DNA of 64,000 nt, from contig NZ_JAELVM010000001.1 of NCBI RefSeq assembly GCF_016745235.1, positions 385,856-449,855 of the forward strand, written 5' to 3'. The notes beneath the pieces are model-generated. The model did no database searches, was not told where the DNA came from, and saw nothing but the letters and a program-made list of their open reading frames with translations. The stretch is from Chryseobacterium endalhagicum (lineage in GTDB: Bacteria > Bacteroidota > Bacteroidia > Flavobacteriales > Weeksellaceae). Made by a program: the position numbers and the translations under genes. Below are positions 25,645 to 33,713 of the stretch, piece after piece; positions within the stretch are counted from its first letter, which is position 1, and each line of letters begins with the position of its first letter.

Positions 25645-25652
25645 CAAATTTA
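25645..25652 (-). promoter_or_regulatory. -7 box (TAAATTTG) of the pfkA-gapA operon
   Basis: TAAATTTG on the minus strand, 20 nt before the pfkA start, as expected for a short leader. No TTG at 19-nt spacing was seen. Confidence 0.6.
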
Positions 25653-25707
25653 CAAAAACAAGTTCAGATAATGGCAGTAAGTTGAGAAGAGTTTTGAATA
25701 TAAATAA

Positions 25708-26580
25708 TTAAAAGCTTCTAAAATTTGTCGGCTTGAAAAAATACCTCGCTGTTTTCGTTTCTGCAGCATTTACATCAAGACCGTACCACGGCGAAATTTT
25801 TTTATCAAAAGGGTTGGAAAGCGTATGAATAGATTGCGCCGGAGTGAACCCCTGACTTAATAAAAATAATTTGTCGCCCGCTTTATTTTTGCATACCCCT
25901 GAAATAAAGACAATATGCCCCGGACTTCCCGGTGTAATGAGGATATCACCCGTTTTCAGATCTGAAGTTTTGGCCACAGGTTTTGTTTCCTTATTCAATG
26001 AAATCGTTCCGGCATAATTGAAGATCAGATCCAGATAATTCCTGAAACTCCGGTAAGAATCATCAAAATCGGCTGTTTTTCTGAAACTGACGGAATTTCC
26101 TTTAACAAAAGCCCTGATGCCCTTTTTATAATCATTCCACGAAACCAGATCACCGCTTGTAAAATGAAACTTAATCTCATCAAATCTTTTGGCCGCAAAA
26201 AGATATTCTGCTCTCAGACGGATGGCGGCATCGGCACATTGCTGGAGGTCTTTAGTTCCCGTATCAATATCAAATACAGCTTCGTGAAGGTCCTGCGCTG
26301 CAATAGGCGTTCCGTCGTATTTTAAGATCTGGCTGCCATAAGGTTTTAGTTTAAAATTTTCGATAAAATATTCGAAAGAATCTGGTTTTTCTTCAACCCA
26401 GGTGTAGCCTTCAGGAGCAGGAAACCGTTCTTTAATGGTATTTTTATCCTTATTGATCTGAACCTGGTTTTCCGGAACCGATACTCCGGCCATGGTAGTT
26501 TTGCTTCCTGATACGGCTTTGTCATGGCTGCATGCAGTGATTATCAATACAGCGGTTAAGATGGAAATAGTTTTTTTCAT
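25708..26580 (-). CDS. DUF4846 lipoprotein
   Basis: A 290-residue protein with a lipoprotein signal peptide (MKKTISILTAVLIITACSHDK; Cys17 likely lipidated). The body matches DUF4846: RFPAPEGYTWVEEKPDSFEYFIENFKLKPYGSQILKYDG, then CADAAIRLRAEYLFAAKRFDEIKF and a C-terminal LKTGDILITPGSPGHIVFISGVCKNKAG segment with a conserved Asp and His. That last part resembles an NlpC/P60- or amidase-like active-site edge, but no cysteine nucleophile is evident. Members of the family are common in Bacteroidota and uncharacterised. It is probably periplasmic or outer-membrane attached. Monocistronic. Confidence 0.82.
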   Translation of the reverse strand: MKKTISILTAVLIITACSHDKAVSGSKTTMAGVSVPENQVQINKDKNTIKERFPAPEGYTWVEEKPDSFEYFIENFKLKPYGSQILKYDGTPIAAQDLHEAVFDIDTGTKDLQQCADAAIRLRAEYLFAAKRFDEIKFHFTSGDLVSWNDYKKGIRAFVKGNSVSFRKTADFDDSYRSFRNYLDLIFNYAGTISLNKETKPVAKTSDLKTGDILITPGSPGHIVFISGVCKNKAGDKLFLLSQGFTPAQSIHTLSNPFDKKISPWYGLDVNAAETKTARYFFKPTNFRSF

Positions 26581-26937
26581 GAGGTTTTATTGAACTATAA
26601 ATATCATGTTTTTTTTGATACGAAGGCTTTTTAAACCCCTTCTGTTTTGTCTTATTCGGTAAAAAATCATCGATTTTTTAAAAACTTATGTGAACTTCTT
26701 CTTTGCAAATCTTTTTAACTTCAAAATAACCTCAATGTTCATCTTTTGTGACTTTTGTGGTTGAAGTTTTTACATTTCATTTGAAGAGAATTGTTGTTTT
26801 TTAACCACAGATGGCACGGATCTGCACAGATGATTGCGTTTTATTTTGGGATAAAATCTGCATTACCAGCTTAATCAGCGAGAGAAAGAGAAAGCAAGTG
26901 TTGTTGTAATTTATTATTCAGGATTAATCAGAAAAGA
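26581..26937. other. intergenic region with nonamer-type word repeats
   Basis: 357 nt without a credible gene. Repeated words occur: CTTTTGTGA CTTTTGTGG (about 26737-26762) and CACAGATGG CACGGATCTG CACAGATG (about 26804-26832), with 9-10 nt period. Related motifs occur at 33.7 kb. Confidence 0.55.
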
Positions 26938-27279
26938 TTAAACTTTTGAATCCTCATGAATCAGAAGTTTTCCCCAATCGTTCAAATGCCAGAGGATCTT
27001 TACCAGCTTTTCACCGAGCTCAGTTAGGGAATATTCCACTCTGGGAGGCAATTCATTAAACACTTGTTTAACCAAAATGCCGTCTTCCACCATTTCATTA
27101 AGATGCTGGTTCAAAACTCTGCGGTCTACTTTTGCAATGCCGCGCAGGAATTCGCTGGGACGTTTCTTCCCTTCATGGATCTGCCAAACAATAGGAATTT
27201 TCCATTTTCCACTGATGGTATTAACAGCTGCTTCCAGTGGGCAGATTTTATTTTCTTCGGCCTGTTCCTTTATTTTCAT
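26938..27279 (-). CDS. HxlR-family winged-helix regulator
   Basis: A 113-residue MarR-like regulator of the HxlR family: CPLEAAVNTISGKWKIPIVWQI (Cys13 and the conserved GKW), RPSEFLRGIAKVDRRVLNQHLNEMVEDGIL recognition region, then the wing (PPRVEYSLTELGEKL). The N-terminal cysteine is a redox or electrophile sensor in several HxlR proteins. It is divergent from the AlkC-like DNA repair gene (97 nt apart), so it may regulate it, though HxlR proteins more often control redox enzymes. No palindromic operator stands out in the gap. Confidence 0.88.
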   Translation of the reverse strand: MKIKEQAEENKICPLEAAVNTISGKWKIPIVWQIHEGKKRPSEFLRGIAKVDRRVLNQHLNEMVEDGILVKQVFNELPPRVEYSLTELGEKLVKILWHLNDWGKLLIHEDSKV

Positions 27280-27375
27280 AACATTGACTTTTTTATCCCT
27301 ATGGGGTAAAAATATGCGGTATTGTTTATCTTGATTGTCTTTCGGACTTTTGTAAAGTTAATCATTAATACAGCG

Positions 27376-28182
27376 ATGACCGAAAAGCGAAAAGGAGCAC
27401 GCTCCATGAAAGATATTCCCGGTGATATTTTAGCACAGCTGAACCGGGGAGAAATAGAAACTGCTAATCTTACAGAATGGCTGGCAGCAGATCAAAGGAT
27501 TCTGCTGGAAAATTTACTGCAGCAGAATGACCGGAAAGCTTATCTGAAGCCTGTTTTAGAAAAACTGGACCAACTGAAAAAGCAGACCGTCAATACGATT
27601 AATGAAGCGATAGGGATTGAATTGCTCAGTCTGGTTCATCAAAATCAGGATGAGGCATTTTTGTTGAAACTTTCAACTCATCAGGCGGATCTGGTGCGTT
27701 GCTGGGCAGCGTATGCGATTGGAAGAAATTCGGGTATTGATTTAAAAGAAAAACTTCAAAGTATACAGCAGTTTGCTTCGGATTCTCATTTCGGGGTGAG
27801 AGAAATCTGCTGGATGGCGGTGCGTCCGGATATCTCAAAGAACCTTACCGAAAGTATCCTGATTTTATCAGCATGGACGAAACATAAAGATGAAAATGTA
27901 AGACGTTTTGCCAGCGAATCTACCAGACCACGGGGCGTTTGGTGTGAGCATATCAATGCTTTAAAACAAAATCCAGGACTTGGACTGGAAATTCTGGAAC
28001 CTTTACGATCAGATTCTTCAAGATATGTGCAGGACAGTGTCGGGAATTGGCTGAATGATGCCAGTAAATCACAGCCGGAATTCGTGACGGAAATCTGCGA
28101 TGAATGGCTTCGGGAAAGTACGACAAAAGAAACGCAGTATATTGTTAAAAAGGCGCTGAGGACGATTAAGAAGATAAATTGA
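27376..28182 (+). CDS. AlkC-like HEAT-repeat DNA alkylation repair protein
   Basis: A 268-residue alpha-helical repeat protein. The region VRRFASESTRPRGVW (about 190-204) followed by PLRSDSSRYVQDSVGNWLNDASKSQPEFV (about 215-245) matches the diagnostic motif of AlkC-type glycosylases (RLASEGTRPRxPW ... DPSxYVxxSVxNxLND). These enzymes remove 3-methylcytosine and 3-methyladenine adducts by a HEAT-like fold. The SESTRPRGVW variant has Ser for Gly and Gly-Val for Leu-Pro, so activity is plausible but not certain. The frame is open from 27322, but the ATG at 27376 (MTEKRKGARS) is chosen. The first of three repair-type genes, convergent with the next two. Confidence 0.78.
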   Translation: MTEKRKGARSMKDIPGDILAQLNRGEIETANLTEWLAADQRILLENLLQQNDRKAYLKPVLEKLDQLKKQTVNTINEAIGIELLSLVHQNQDEAFLLKLSTHQADLVRCWAAYAIGRNSGIDLKEKLQSIQQFASDSHFGVREICWMAVRPDISKNLTESILILSAWTKHKDENVRRFASESTRPRGVWCEHINALKQNPGLGLEILEPLRSDSSRYVQDSVGNWLNDASKSQPEFVTEICDEWLRESTTKETQYIVKKALRTIKKIN

Positions 28183-28308
28183 AAGATTTAAGAATTTAAA
28201 TTATTTAAAAATTCAGAAATTCAGACTGGAAGTCATTAGCTTAACTGCTACCTCATCATCAAATCATCAAATCATCCAATCAACCAATCAACCCATCATC
28301 AAATCACC
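28178..28308 (+). repeat. left arm of a long inverted repeat with octamer array
   Basis: 28178-28255 (containing AAATTGAAAGATTT and CAGACTGGAAGTCATTAGCT) is followed by six octamers in exact register: AAATCATC AAATCATC CAATCAAC CAATCAAC CCATCATC AAATCACC (28261-28308). The whole block is the imperfect reverse complement of 29063-29235. The array's last bases overlap the stop codon of the TIGR03915 gene. Confidence 0.85.
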
Positions 28309-29062
28309 TCTTCTCCGTCAGATATTTCCAGTACCTTTTTGGAACATGCTGAACATGCAGTTTTAAATTTTTTCGTTCAACAATATTGGTTTTAGTAAAA
28401 TACCGCTGCCAGAGGGTTTGGTAGTTTTGTTCTTCGTCGTGAAACTTTTGCTCGTATTGGCGAAGGTCTAGTTTTTCTTCCGGATAAAAGAATTCGCAGT
28501 TTTCCAGATCGTACAGGATTCCGTAATGCCGTCTCAAATCGTAAATCATCCACTTTTGGTCCCGATAGCGGTCGTTGAAATGCTTTCGGATCAGCGGAAG
28601 AACATCGTAATCAGGATCTATTTTCGCAAAGAAAACACCATCCTGCATTTTTTCAAACCGCACAAAAGCAGTCATTCTGTGACTTTCCCGACCTACAGAT
28701 TTATTGATCTTGGAGATCTTCAGCATATCCGGATCGGCATAATTCTGAAGAATATTTTCGTCTGCATGCTGTACAGATTGCCTTACCGCAGATAAAATAA
28801 GATGTTCAAGTTCAGGATCTTCAGACAGATATACTTTCAGAAGCTGATGAATTCCCTGTCTGCCGATATTGTGTTCAAGTTTTTTTAAAACCCGTTCTGC
28901 TTTATGATTCTGAGTAATAACCTCATGAATTTCTGCAAAAATATTTTCCTGATGAAATCTTTCTTTATTCACGATTTCCACATCCTGATAATGGTATTCA
29001 AAAACTTCGAATACTGCGGTGAAAAGTCCGTCGAAACTTCCGTCGTAGAGGAGGGTGGTCAT
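28304..29062 (-). CDS. TIGR03915-family DNA-repair-associated protein (DUF4130)
   Basis: A 252-residue protein matching TIGR03915, the regular partner of TIGR03916 radical SAM proteins. Features: TLLYDGSFDGLFTAVFEVF at the N-terminus, VGRESHRMTAFVRFEKMQDGVFFAKIDPDYDVLPLIRKHFNDRYRDQKWMIYDLRRHYG (about 120-180) in the middle, and a C-terminal region ending RNLKLHVQHVPKRYWKYLTE. In other bacteria the DUF4130 domain is found fused to family-4-like uracil-DNA glycosylase. Its biochemical role is unknown. It follows the radical SAM gene on the same strand after a 169-nt spacer that is wholly an inverted-repeat arm, and it has no room for an obvious promoter of its own. Confidence 0.82.
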   Translation of the reverse strand: MTTLLYDGSFDGLFTAVFEVFEYHYQDVEIVNKERFHQENIFAEIHEVITQNHKAERVLKKLEHNIGRQGIHQLLKVYLSEDPELEHLILSAVRQSVQHADENILQNYADPDMLKISKINKSVGRESHRMTAFVRFEKMQDGVFFAKIDPDYDVLPLIRKHFNDRYRDQKWMIYDLRRHYGILYDLENCEFFYPEEKLDLRQYEQKFHDEEQNYQTLWQRYFTKTNIVERKNLKLHVQHVPKRYWKYLTEKR

Positions 29063-29235
29063 GGGGTGATGGGTTGATTTGGTGATGTGATGGTGTGTTG
29101 ATGTGTTGATGTGTTGATGTGATGATGGGGCAACAGTTAAGCAAATGACTTTCGGTCTGAATTTCTAAGTTTCTGAATCTTTTAATTCTTTACATTTTTA
29201 AATAATTAAATTCTTCAATCTTTCAATCAATTTAA
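29063..29235 (-). repeat. right arm of the long inverted repeat with octamer array
   Basis: Seven octamers in register (GGTTGATT TGGTGATG TGATGGTG, three TGTTGATG, TGATGATG at 29072-29127) followed by a segment resembling 28182-28250 reversed (GCAACAGTTAAGCAAATGACTTTCGG...). It begins directly next to the start codon of the TIGR03915 gene and runs to the 3' end of the radical SAM gene. Confidence 0.85.
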
Positions 29236-30491
29236 AACAAACTCAGCTGCTGTGAAAACTGGTTGTGAAATTTGGAAGAACTTCCGCCTACCAGCAGTTT
29301 TCTGAAATTTTTATCGGTCAGATATTTTAAATAGGCATTTCCTGCATTGAAATCAATAAAATATTTTGCCCGGTTAATAGCGGCTCCCAGTTTTTTTAAG
29401 TGATCCATATTCAAAACCTGAAAACGCCGGGCTTGAATGATTTTCTGTGCTGTTTTCACTCCGATGCCTGGAATTCTTAAAATCATCTGATAATCGGCGG
29501 TCTGTAAATTAATAGGAAACTGATGAAGATGTCTCAAAGCCCAGCTGAGCTTGGGATCAACTTCCAGATCTAGGAAAGGCATGCCGGGATCGAGGATTTC
29601 CTCAGCTTTAAAACCGTAAAACCTCATCAGCCAGTCAGACTGATACAACCGGTTCTCACGAAGCATAGGAACTTCCGTTGTGAGAGAGGGCAGTCTTTTA
29701 TCTTCCAAAACAGGAACATAACCGGAATAATACACTCTTTTCAGGCTGAAATTTTTATAAAAATGATCGGCTACTTTTATAATTTGCAGGTCGTTTTCAT
29801 TGGTTGCGCCCACGATCATCTGTGTAGACTGTCCTGCCGGAGCGAATTTCGGAACTTTTCTGAAAATCTTTTTTTCGTCTTTATATTGGGCAATACCGTT
29901 CTGGATATATTTCATAGGATTCAGCATATCCTGGCGGTTTTTTTCCGGGGCGAGTAATTTCAATCCGCTTTCTGTAGGAATTTCAAGGTTCACGGAAAGC
30001 CTGTCTGCATATAAAGCAGCCTCTTGCATCAGTTCATCGCTGGCTCCGGGAATAGATTTTAGATGAATATAGCCGTTAAAGTTTTCTTCGGTGCGTAATT
30101 TTTTTGCCACCCGTACCAGACGCTCCATCGTAGTATCTGCGTTTTTAAAAATACCGGAACTCAGGAAAAGGCCCTCAATATAATTTCTGCGGTAAAAATT
30201 AATCGTCAGATCCACCACTTCCTCCACGGTGAAGGCGGCTCTTTTTACATCATTAGAACTTCTCGATACACAATAAGCACAGTCGTAGATACAGTGATTG
30301 GTCAGTAGAATTTTGAGCAGGGAAACACATCGCCCGTCTTCCGTATAGGTATGGCAGATCCCGCTTACAGAGCTGTCTCCCAAACCTCCTTTTTTATTTT
30401 TTCTCGTTCCTCCGCTGGATGAGCAGGAAACATCATATTTCGCTGCATCAGCAAGGATTTCGAGTTTTTCTTTCAGGCGTTCAAAATTCAT
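29232..30491 (-). CDS. putative DNA modification/repair radical SAM protein (TIGR03916)
   Basis: A 419-residue protein. The radical SAM cluster motif CIYDCAYC gives Cys67, Cys71, Cys74 (CX3CX2C). Three further cysteines upstream (Cys23, Cys46, Cys55) could hold a second Fe-S cluster. The C-terminus carries a helix-hairpin-helix DNA-binding motif (ILRIPGIGVKTAQKIIQA, about 338-355), as in DNA glycosylases. The combination of radical chemistry and DNA binding defines TIGR03916, whose substrate is unknown. It is expected to act with the TIGR03915 protein encoded next to it. A good promoter lies upstream. Confidence 0.85.
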   Translation of the reverse strand: MNFERLKEKLEILADAAKYDVSCSSSGGTRKNKKGGLGDSSVSGICHTYTEDGRCVSLLKILLTNHCIYDCAYCVSRSSNDVKRAAFTVEEVVDLTINFYRRNYIEGLFLSSGIFKNADTTMERLVRVAKKLRTEENFNGYIHLKSIPGASDELMQEAALYADRLSVNLEIPTESGLKLLAPEKNRQDMLNPMKYIQNGIAQYKDEKKIFRKVPKFAPAGQSTQMIVGATNENDLQIIKVADHFYKNFSLKRVYYSGYVPVLEDKRLPSLTTEVPMLRENRLYQSDWLMRFYGFKAEEILDPGMPFLDLEVDPKLSWALRHLHQFPINLQTADYQMILRIPGIGVKTAQKIIQARRFQVLNMDHLKKLGAAINRAKYFIDFNAGNAYLKYLTDKNFRKLLVGGSSSKFHNQFSQQLSLF

Positions 30492-30531
30492 ATTTTTAGC
30501 TCGATGTTATAATTTGTATCAATATTTGGTT

Positions 30532-30562
30532 CAAAAATAGTTCCAAAATTGATAAATATCAA
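30532..30562 (-). promoter_or_regulatory. promoter of the TIGR03916-TIGR03915 operon
   Basis: TTG (30560-30562, minus strand), a 20-nt spacer and TATTTTTG (30532-30539). The start codon is 41 nt downstream of the -7 box. Confidence 0.7.
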
Positions 30563-30629
30563 TCTTTTTCAATAGAAGTTATCAACAATTGACACTTACA
30601 AAATTACTATCTTTACGCATATTAAATTT

Positions 30630-30692
30630 ATGAGTGAAATCGTAAATCTGCGGTTATTGCTTACCTACATTATAAATAAACATACCATATGA
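30630..30692 (+). CDS. candidate 20-residue upstream ORF of the HMG-CoA reductase gene
   Basis: ATG-started ORF encoding MSEIVNLRLLLTYIINKHTI; its TGA overlaps the reductase ATG (ATGA). The overlap would allow translational coupling. Its four Leu and three Ile in 20 codons are suggestive of a leader peptide, since HMG-CoA is also a leucine-degradation intermediate, but a chance ORF cannot be excluded. Confidence 0.3.
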   Translation: MSEIVNLRLLLTYIINKHTI

Positions 30693-32017
30693 ATCATAAA
30701 CCGGTGGAAGGTTTCTCCAAACTTTCAAAACAGGGGAAAATCGATTGGCTTGTCAACGAATACCTGGAAGGAAACGAAGAATATCAAAATATATTAAAAC
30801 AATACTGGAACGAAAATGCTGATCTCCAGAAACTTCATGAGGAGTTTTCTGAAAACACGATCTCCAATTTCTATATGCCGTACGGAATTGCCCCGAATTT
30901 CCTGATCGATGGAAAATTATTTGCACTTCCGATGGCTGTGGAAGAAAGTTCGGTAGTGGCCGCCGCTTCAAAAGCTGCGAAATTCTGGATTGATAAGGGA
31001 GGATTTAAAACAACTATTATCAACAATGAAAAACTGGGCCATACCCATTTTATATTCAATGTAGAGCCTCACAAACTTCTTCATTTCTTTAATTTCAATT
31101 TAAAGAAGAAATTATTTGAAGCCACTGAAGAGATCACAGCCAATATGAGAAAGCGTGGCGGAGGGATTTTAGATATCAAACTGGTAGATAAAACCTCTGA
31201 AATGCCAAATTATTTCCAGCTTAAAGCAAGTTTTGATACGGTAGATTCCATGGGGGCGAATTTTATCAATTCATGTCTTGAGCAGTTTGGAAAAACCATG
31301 AAGCAGGAAGTAGCTACGAATGAAGATTTCACGCAGGAAGAGAAAAACTCGCTTCAGATTGTGATGAATATTCTTTCTAACTTTACTCCCGACTGTCTTG
31401 TCAGAGCTGAGGTTTCATGTAAAATTGAAGATCTGAAGGACGACAGTGGAATTTCCAATGAGGAATTTGCCGCAAAATTCAAACAGGCGGTTACCATTGC
31501 GGAAATAGAACCTTTCCGTGCCACTACCCACAATAAAGGAATTATGAATGGGGTAGATGCTGTAGTGATTGCTACCGGAAATGATTTCAGAGCGACGGAA
31601 GCCTGTGCTCATGCCTATGCAGCAAGAGACGGACAATACAGATCACTGACACACTGTACGATTGATAACGGTATTTTCAGATTCTGGATCGATCTTCCTA
31701 TTTCTGTAGGCGTGGTTGGAGGTTTGACCAATCTCCATCCGCTAGTGAAATTTTCACTGGCACTGCTTGGAAAACCTTCTGCACAGGGGTTGATGAGCAT
31801 TCTTGCCGTTTCCGGTCTTGCCCAGAACTTCGGAGCGATCCGCTCTTTGGTCACTACAGGTATTCAGAAAGGACATATGAAAATGCACCTATTGAATATT
31901 TTAAACCAAATGGGTGCTACAGAAGAAGAAAAACAGCACTTTGTGACATATTTTAAAGATAAAACAGTGAGCCATCACGAGGTGATCACTGAATTTAACA
32001 GGTTAAGAGGTCAATAA
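30689..32017 (+). CDS. hydroxymethylglutaryl-CoA reductase
   Basis: A 442-residue HMG-CoA reductase. Motifs: VEESSVVAAASKAAKFW (about 85-101, containing the catalytic glutamate), GIMNGVDAVVIATGNDFRATEACAHAYAARDG (about 285-315, dinucleotide/catalytic Asp region), GGLTNLHPL and GHMKMHLLN, which corresponds to the GHM-K-H catalytic histidine motif. It reduces HMG-CoA to mevalonate for isoprenoids (or works in the opposite direction in the degradative class). It is a class-II-like protein without membrane anchor, in line with a bacterial mevalonate pathway. First gene of a four-gene operon; it shares ATGA with a possible leader ORF and its stop overlaps the next start. Confidence 0.9.
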   Translation: MNHKPVEGFSKLSKQGKIDWLVNEYLEGNEEYQNILKQYWNENADLQKLHEEFSENTISNFYMPYGIAPNFLIDGKLFALPMAVEESSVVAAASKAAKFWIDKGGFKTTIINNEKLGHTHFIFNVEPHKLLHFFNFNLKKKLFEATEEITANMRKRGGGILDIKLVDKTSEMPNYFQLKASFDTVDSMGANFINSCLEQFGKTMKQEVATNEDFTQEEKNSLQIVMNILSNFTPDCLVRAEVSCKIEDLKDDSGISNEEFAAKFKQAVTIAEIEPFRATTHNKGIMNGVDAVVIATGNDFRATEACAHAYAARDGQYRSLTHCTIDNGIFRFWIDLPISVGVVGGLTNLHPLVKFSLALLGKPSAQGLMSILAVSGLAQNFGAIRSLVTTGIQKGHMKMHLLNILNQMGATEEEKQHFVTYFKDKTVSHHEVITEFNRLRGQ

Positions 32018-32184
32018 TGCTGCAGATTATTTTACCCATAATATTCATCATTTTCGGAATCTTTTTAAAGAAAACGACCTCACCGGGTTTCAGAAATTCT
32101 AAAAAGCTGTCCAATGTCTTTATTATCCTGGGAATTTCGACTCTGGTGGCAAAAATGATTCTCATCTATATTCATTCGAAATAA
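32017..32184 (+). CDS. 55-residue two-helix membrane protein
   Basis: A small ORF between HMG-CoA reductase and the next gene. Its ATG overlaps the reductase stop (TAATG), and its stop overlaps the ATG of the following gene (TAATG). The tight overlaps indicate it is truly translated. The product has two hydrophobic helices: LQIILPIIFIIFGIFL (about 2-17) and VFIILGISTLVAKMILIY (about 34-51), with a short positive loop (KKTTSPGFRNSKKLS). No family is recognised. Confidence 0.82.
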   Translation: MLQIILPIIFIIFGIFLKKTTSPGFRNSKKLSNVFIILGISTLVAKMILIYIHSK

Positions 32185-33266
32185 TGAAAAAGAAAATAGT
32201 ATTCTTCCTTTTGATTTCAGGGTTAAGTTTTTCACAACAGAAAAATGTGAAGATCAATAACCTGCAGCCTGCCTCTGAAAACCATTATTTTCCGTTGATT
32301 TCTTACAGCGAAAAACCTTTGGTTGAGAATAAGATCAATACTTTTCTGCAGGTAAGTGAACTGGAATATGTTCCGAATTCAGGCGGAAATCCTTTTAAAC
32401 GGGCTTCTAGTGCTACCAATTCTTACGCCAATTATGTAGATTATTACAGTTGGGAAAAAATGGAATCACCTGAAAATATTCTGAGTATTACCATGGAGGG
32501 TGAGGCTTCAGGAGCCTATCCGGAGAATTTTTTTATAGCAAAGAATTTTGACCTGAGAACGGGAAATTATATCAATGTTCAGGATCTTTTTCAGCCGGAT
32601 GCCGCCAAAACTATTAAAGGCTTGATCCAGAAAGAAATAAAGAAACAGATCGCTGATTTTCTTGCCATACTAAAAGCAGAGAAAAATCCTTCAGATGAGG
32701 TGCTGGCGCAGATCGGCCTGTATGAAGGCTGCTATACTGATTATGGTTTAGACGGGATGGAGTATTATTTTGCCAAAGATAAGCTGAAGTTTATTGCACC
32801 GAGATGTGCCAATCATGCCATGAGAGCATTGGATGAGCTGGATAGCCATGTGATTGAATTTTCCTATAAATTCCTGGAAAAATACTGGAGTCCTTATGCT
32901 AAAAATTTAGTATCCGGCTCCGGACAGGTAGATACTACCAGTTTCAGAAATAAACTTTACAAAGGGAAAATTGATGGAAAATATGCGGTTACGGTTCTGA
33001 TTAACCGTTTATATGATGAGCAAGGTGACGATTCCAACTTTAATGCTTCGTACTGGTATGATAAAAATAAAAAACTGATCGAGTGGAACGGTAAGATGAA
33101 AGGCAACCATATTTCGATTACAGAAAGTGAATATTACAGTGAGGAAGCCAGACAATGGATGCTGACGGGATTTGTAGAGGCTGATATGAAAGGGAAAAAG
33201 ATCACCGGCACCTGGCAGGATTATAAAACAAAAAAATATTTAAATCTAGAATTAGAAGAATTATAA
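32184..33266 (+). CDS. exported DUF3298-like protein
   Basis: A 360-residue protein with signal peptide (MKKKIVFFLLISGLSFSQQ). The middle, GEASGAYPENFFIAKNFDLRTGNYINVQDLFQPD with a downstream YEGCYTDYGLDGMEYYFAKDKLKFIAPRC, resembles the DUF3298/RsiV-like fold (ASGAYP... FDL.TG..l.l.DLF), found in lipoproteins and anti-sigma factors that bind muropeptides or lysozyme. The C-terminal ~120 residues (YKGKIDGKYAVTVLIN..., KITGTWQDYKTKKYLNLELEEL) form a small beta-rich module. Third gene of the HMG-CoA reductase operon. Function unknown. Confidence 0.7.
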   Translation: MKKKIVFFLLISGLSFSQQKNVKINNLQPASENHYFPLISYSEKPLVENKINTFLQVSELEYVPNSGGNPFKRASSATNSYANYVDYYSWEKMESPENILSITMEGEASGAYPENFFIAKNFDLRTGNYINVQDLFQPDAAKTIKGLIQKEIKKQIADFLAILKAEKNPSDEVLAQIGLYEGCYTDYGLDGMEYYFAKDKLKFIAPRCANHAMRALDELDSHVIEFSYKFLEKYWSPYAKNLVSGSGQVDTTSFRNKLYKGKIDGKYAVTVLINRLYDEQGDDSNFNASYWYDKNKKLIEWNGKMKGNHISITESEYYSEEARQWMLTGFVEADMKGKKITGTWQDYKTKKYLNLELEEL

Positions 33267-33267
33267 A

Positions 33268-33654
33268 ATGAAAACAATTACTTTAATTTTCGGTGCTGCC
33301 TATGGGATGCTGTCGGTTATTCTGGGCGCTTTCGGGGCACACGCATTAAAAAAAATATTATCTGTAGAAAGGCTGGAAAGTTTTGAAACAGGAGTAAGAT
33401 ACCAGATGTACGCCGCATTCTTTCTGCTGATCATCGGATATATTTTAAAATTTGAAACAACGTCTGAAAAGTGGACTTCCATTCTTATGATCGCCGGGAC
33501 GATGTTATTTTCTTTCAGTATTTATTTCCTGAGCCTGCAGGATTATCTGGGGGTAAATCTGAAATTTTTAGGCCCTGTTACGCCGCTGGGAGGTCTGTTT
33601 ATGATCCTGAGCTGGGGTATGCTGATTCTTTACTTTGCTAAAAATAGAATCTAA
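33268..33654 (+). CDS. DUF423 family inner-membrane protein
   Basis: A 128-residue protein with four hydrophobic helices and the DUF423 signature GAAYGMLSVILGAFGAHALKKILSVERLESFETGVRYQMYAAFFLLIIG at the N-terminus, and FLGPVTPLGGLFMILSWGMLI near the end. Its E. coli relative is YgdD; the biochemical role is unknown. It begins one nucleotide after the stop of the DUF3298-like gene, making it the last gene of the operon. Confidence 0.9.
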   Translation: MKTITLIFGAAYGMLSVILGAFGAHALKKILSVERLESFETGVRYQMYAAFFLLIIGYILKFETTSEKWTSILMIAGTMLFSFSIYFLSLQDYLGVNLKFLGPVTPLGGLFMILSWGMLILYFAKNRI

Positions 33655-33668
33655 GAATACAATATTAT

Positions 33669-33712
33669 AAATGCTTCGTGTGTATCAACTGTCTATGAAG
33701 CATTTTATTTTT
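33669..33712 (+). terminator. terminator of the HMG-CoA reductase operon
   Basis: AAATGCTTC (33669-33677) pairs with GAAGCATTT (33697-33705) around a 19-nt loop, followed by TATTTTTT. Confidence 0.8.
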
Positions 33713-33713
33713 T

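Noticed and set aside
28178..29235. Idea that the inverted repeat bracketing TIGR03915 marks a transposon
   Set aside because: No transposase is encoded, no target-site duplication is evident, and the TIGR03915 gene belongs next to its TIGR03916 partner, which lies outside the arms.
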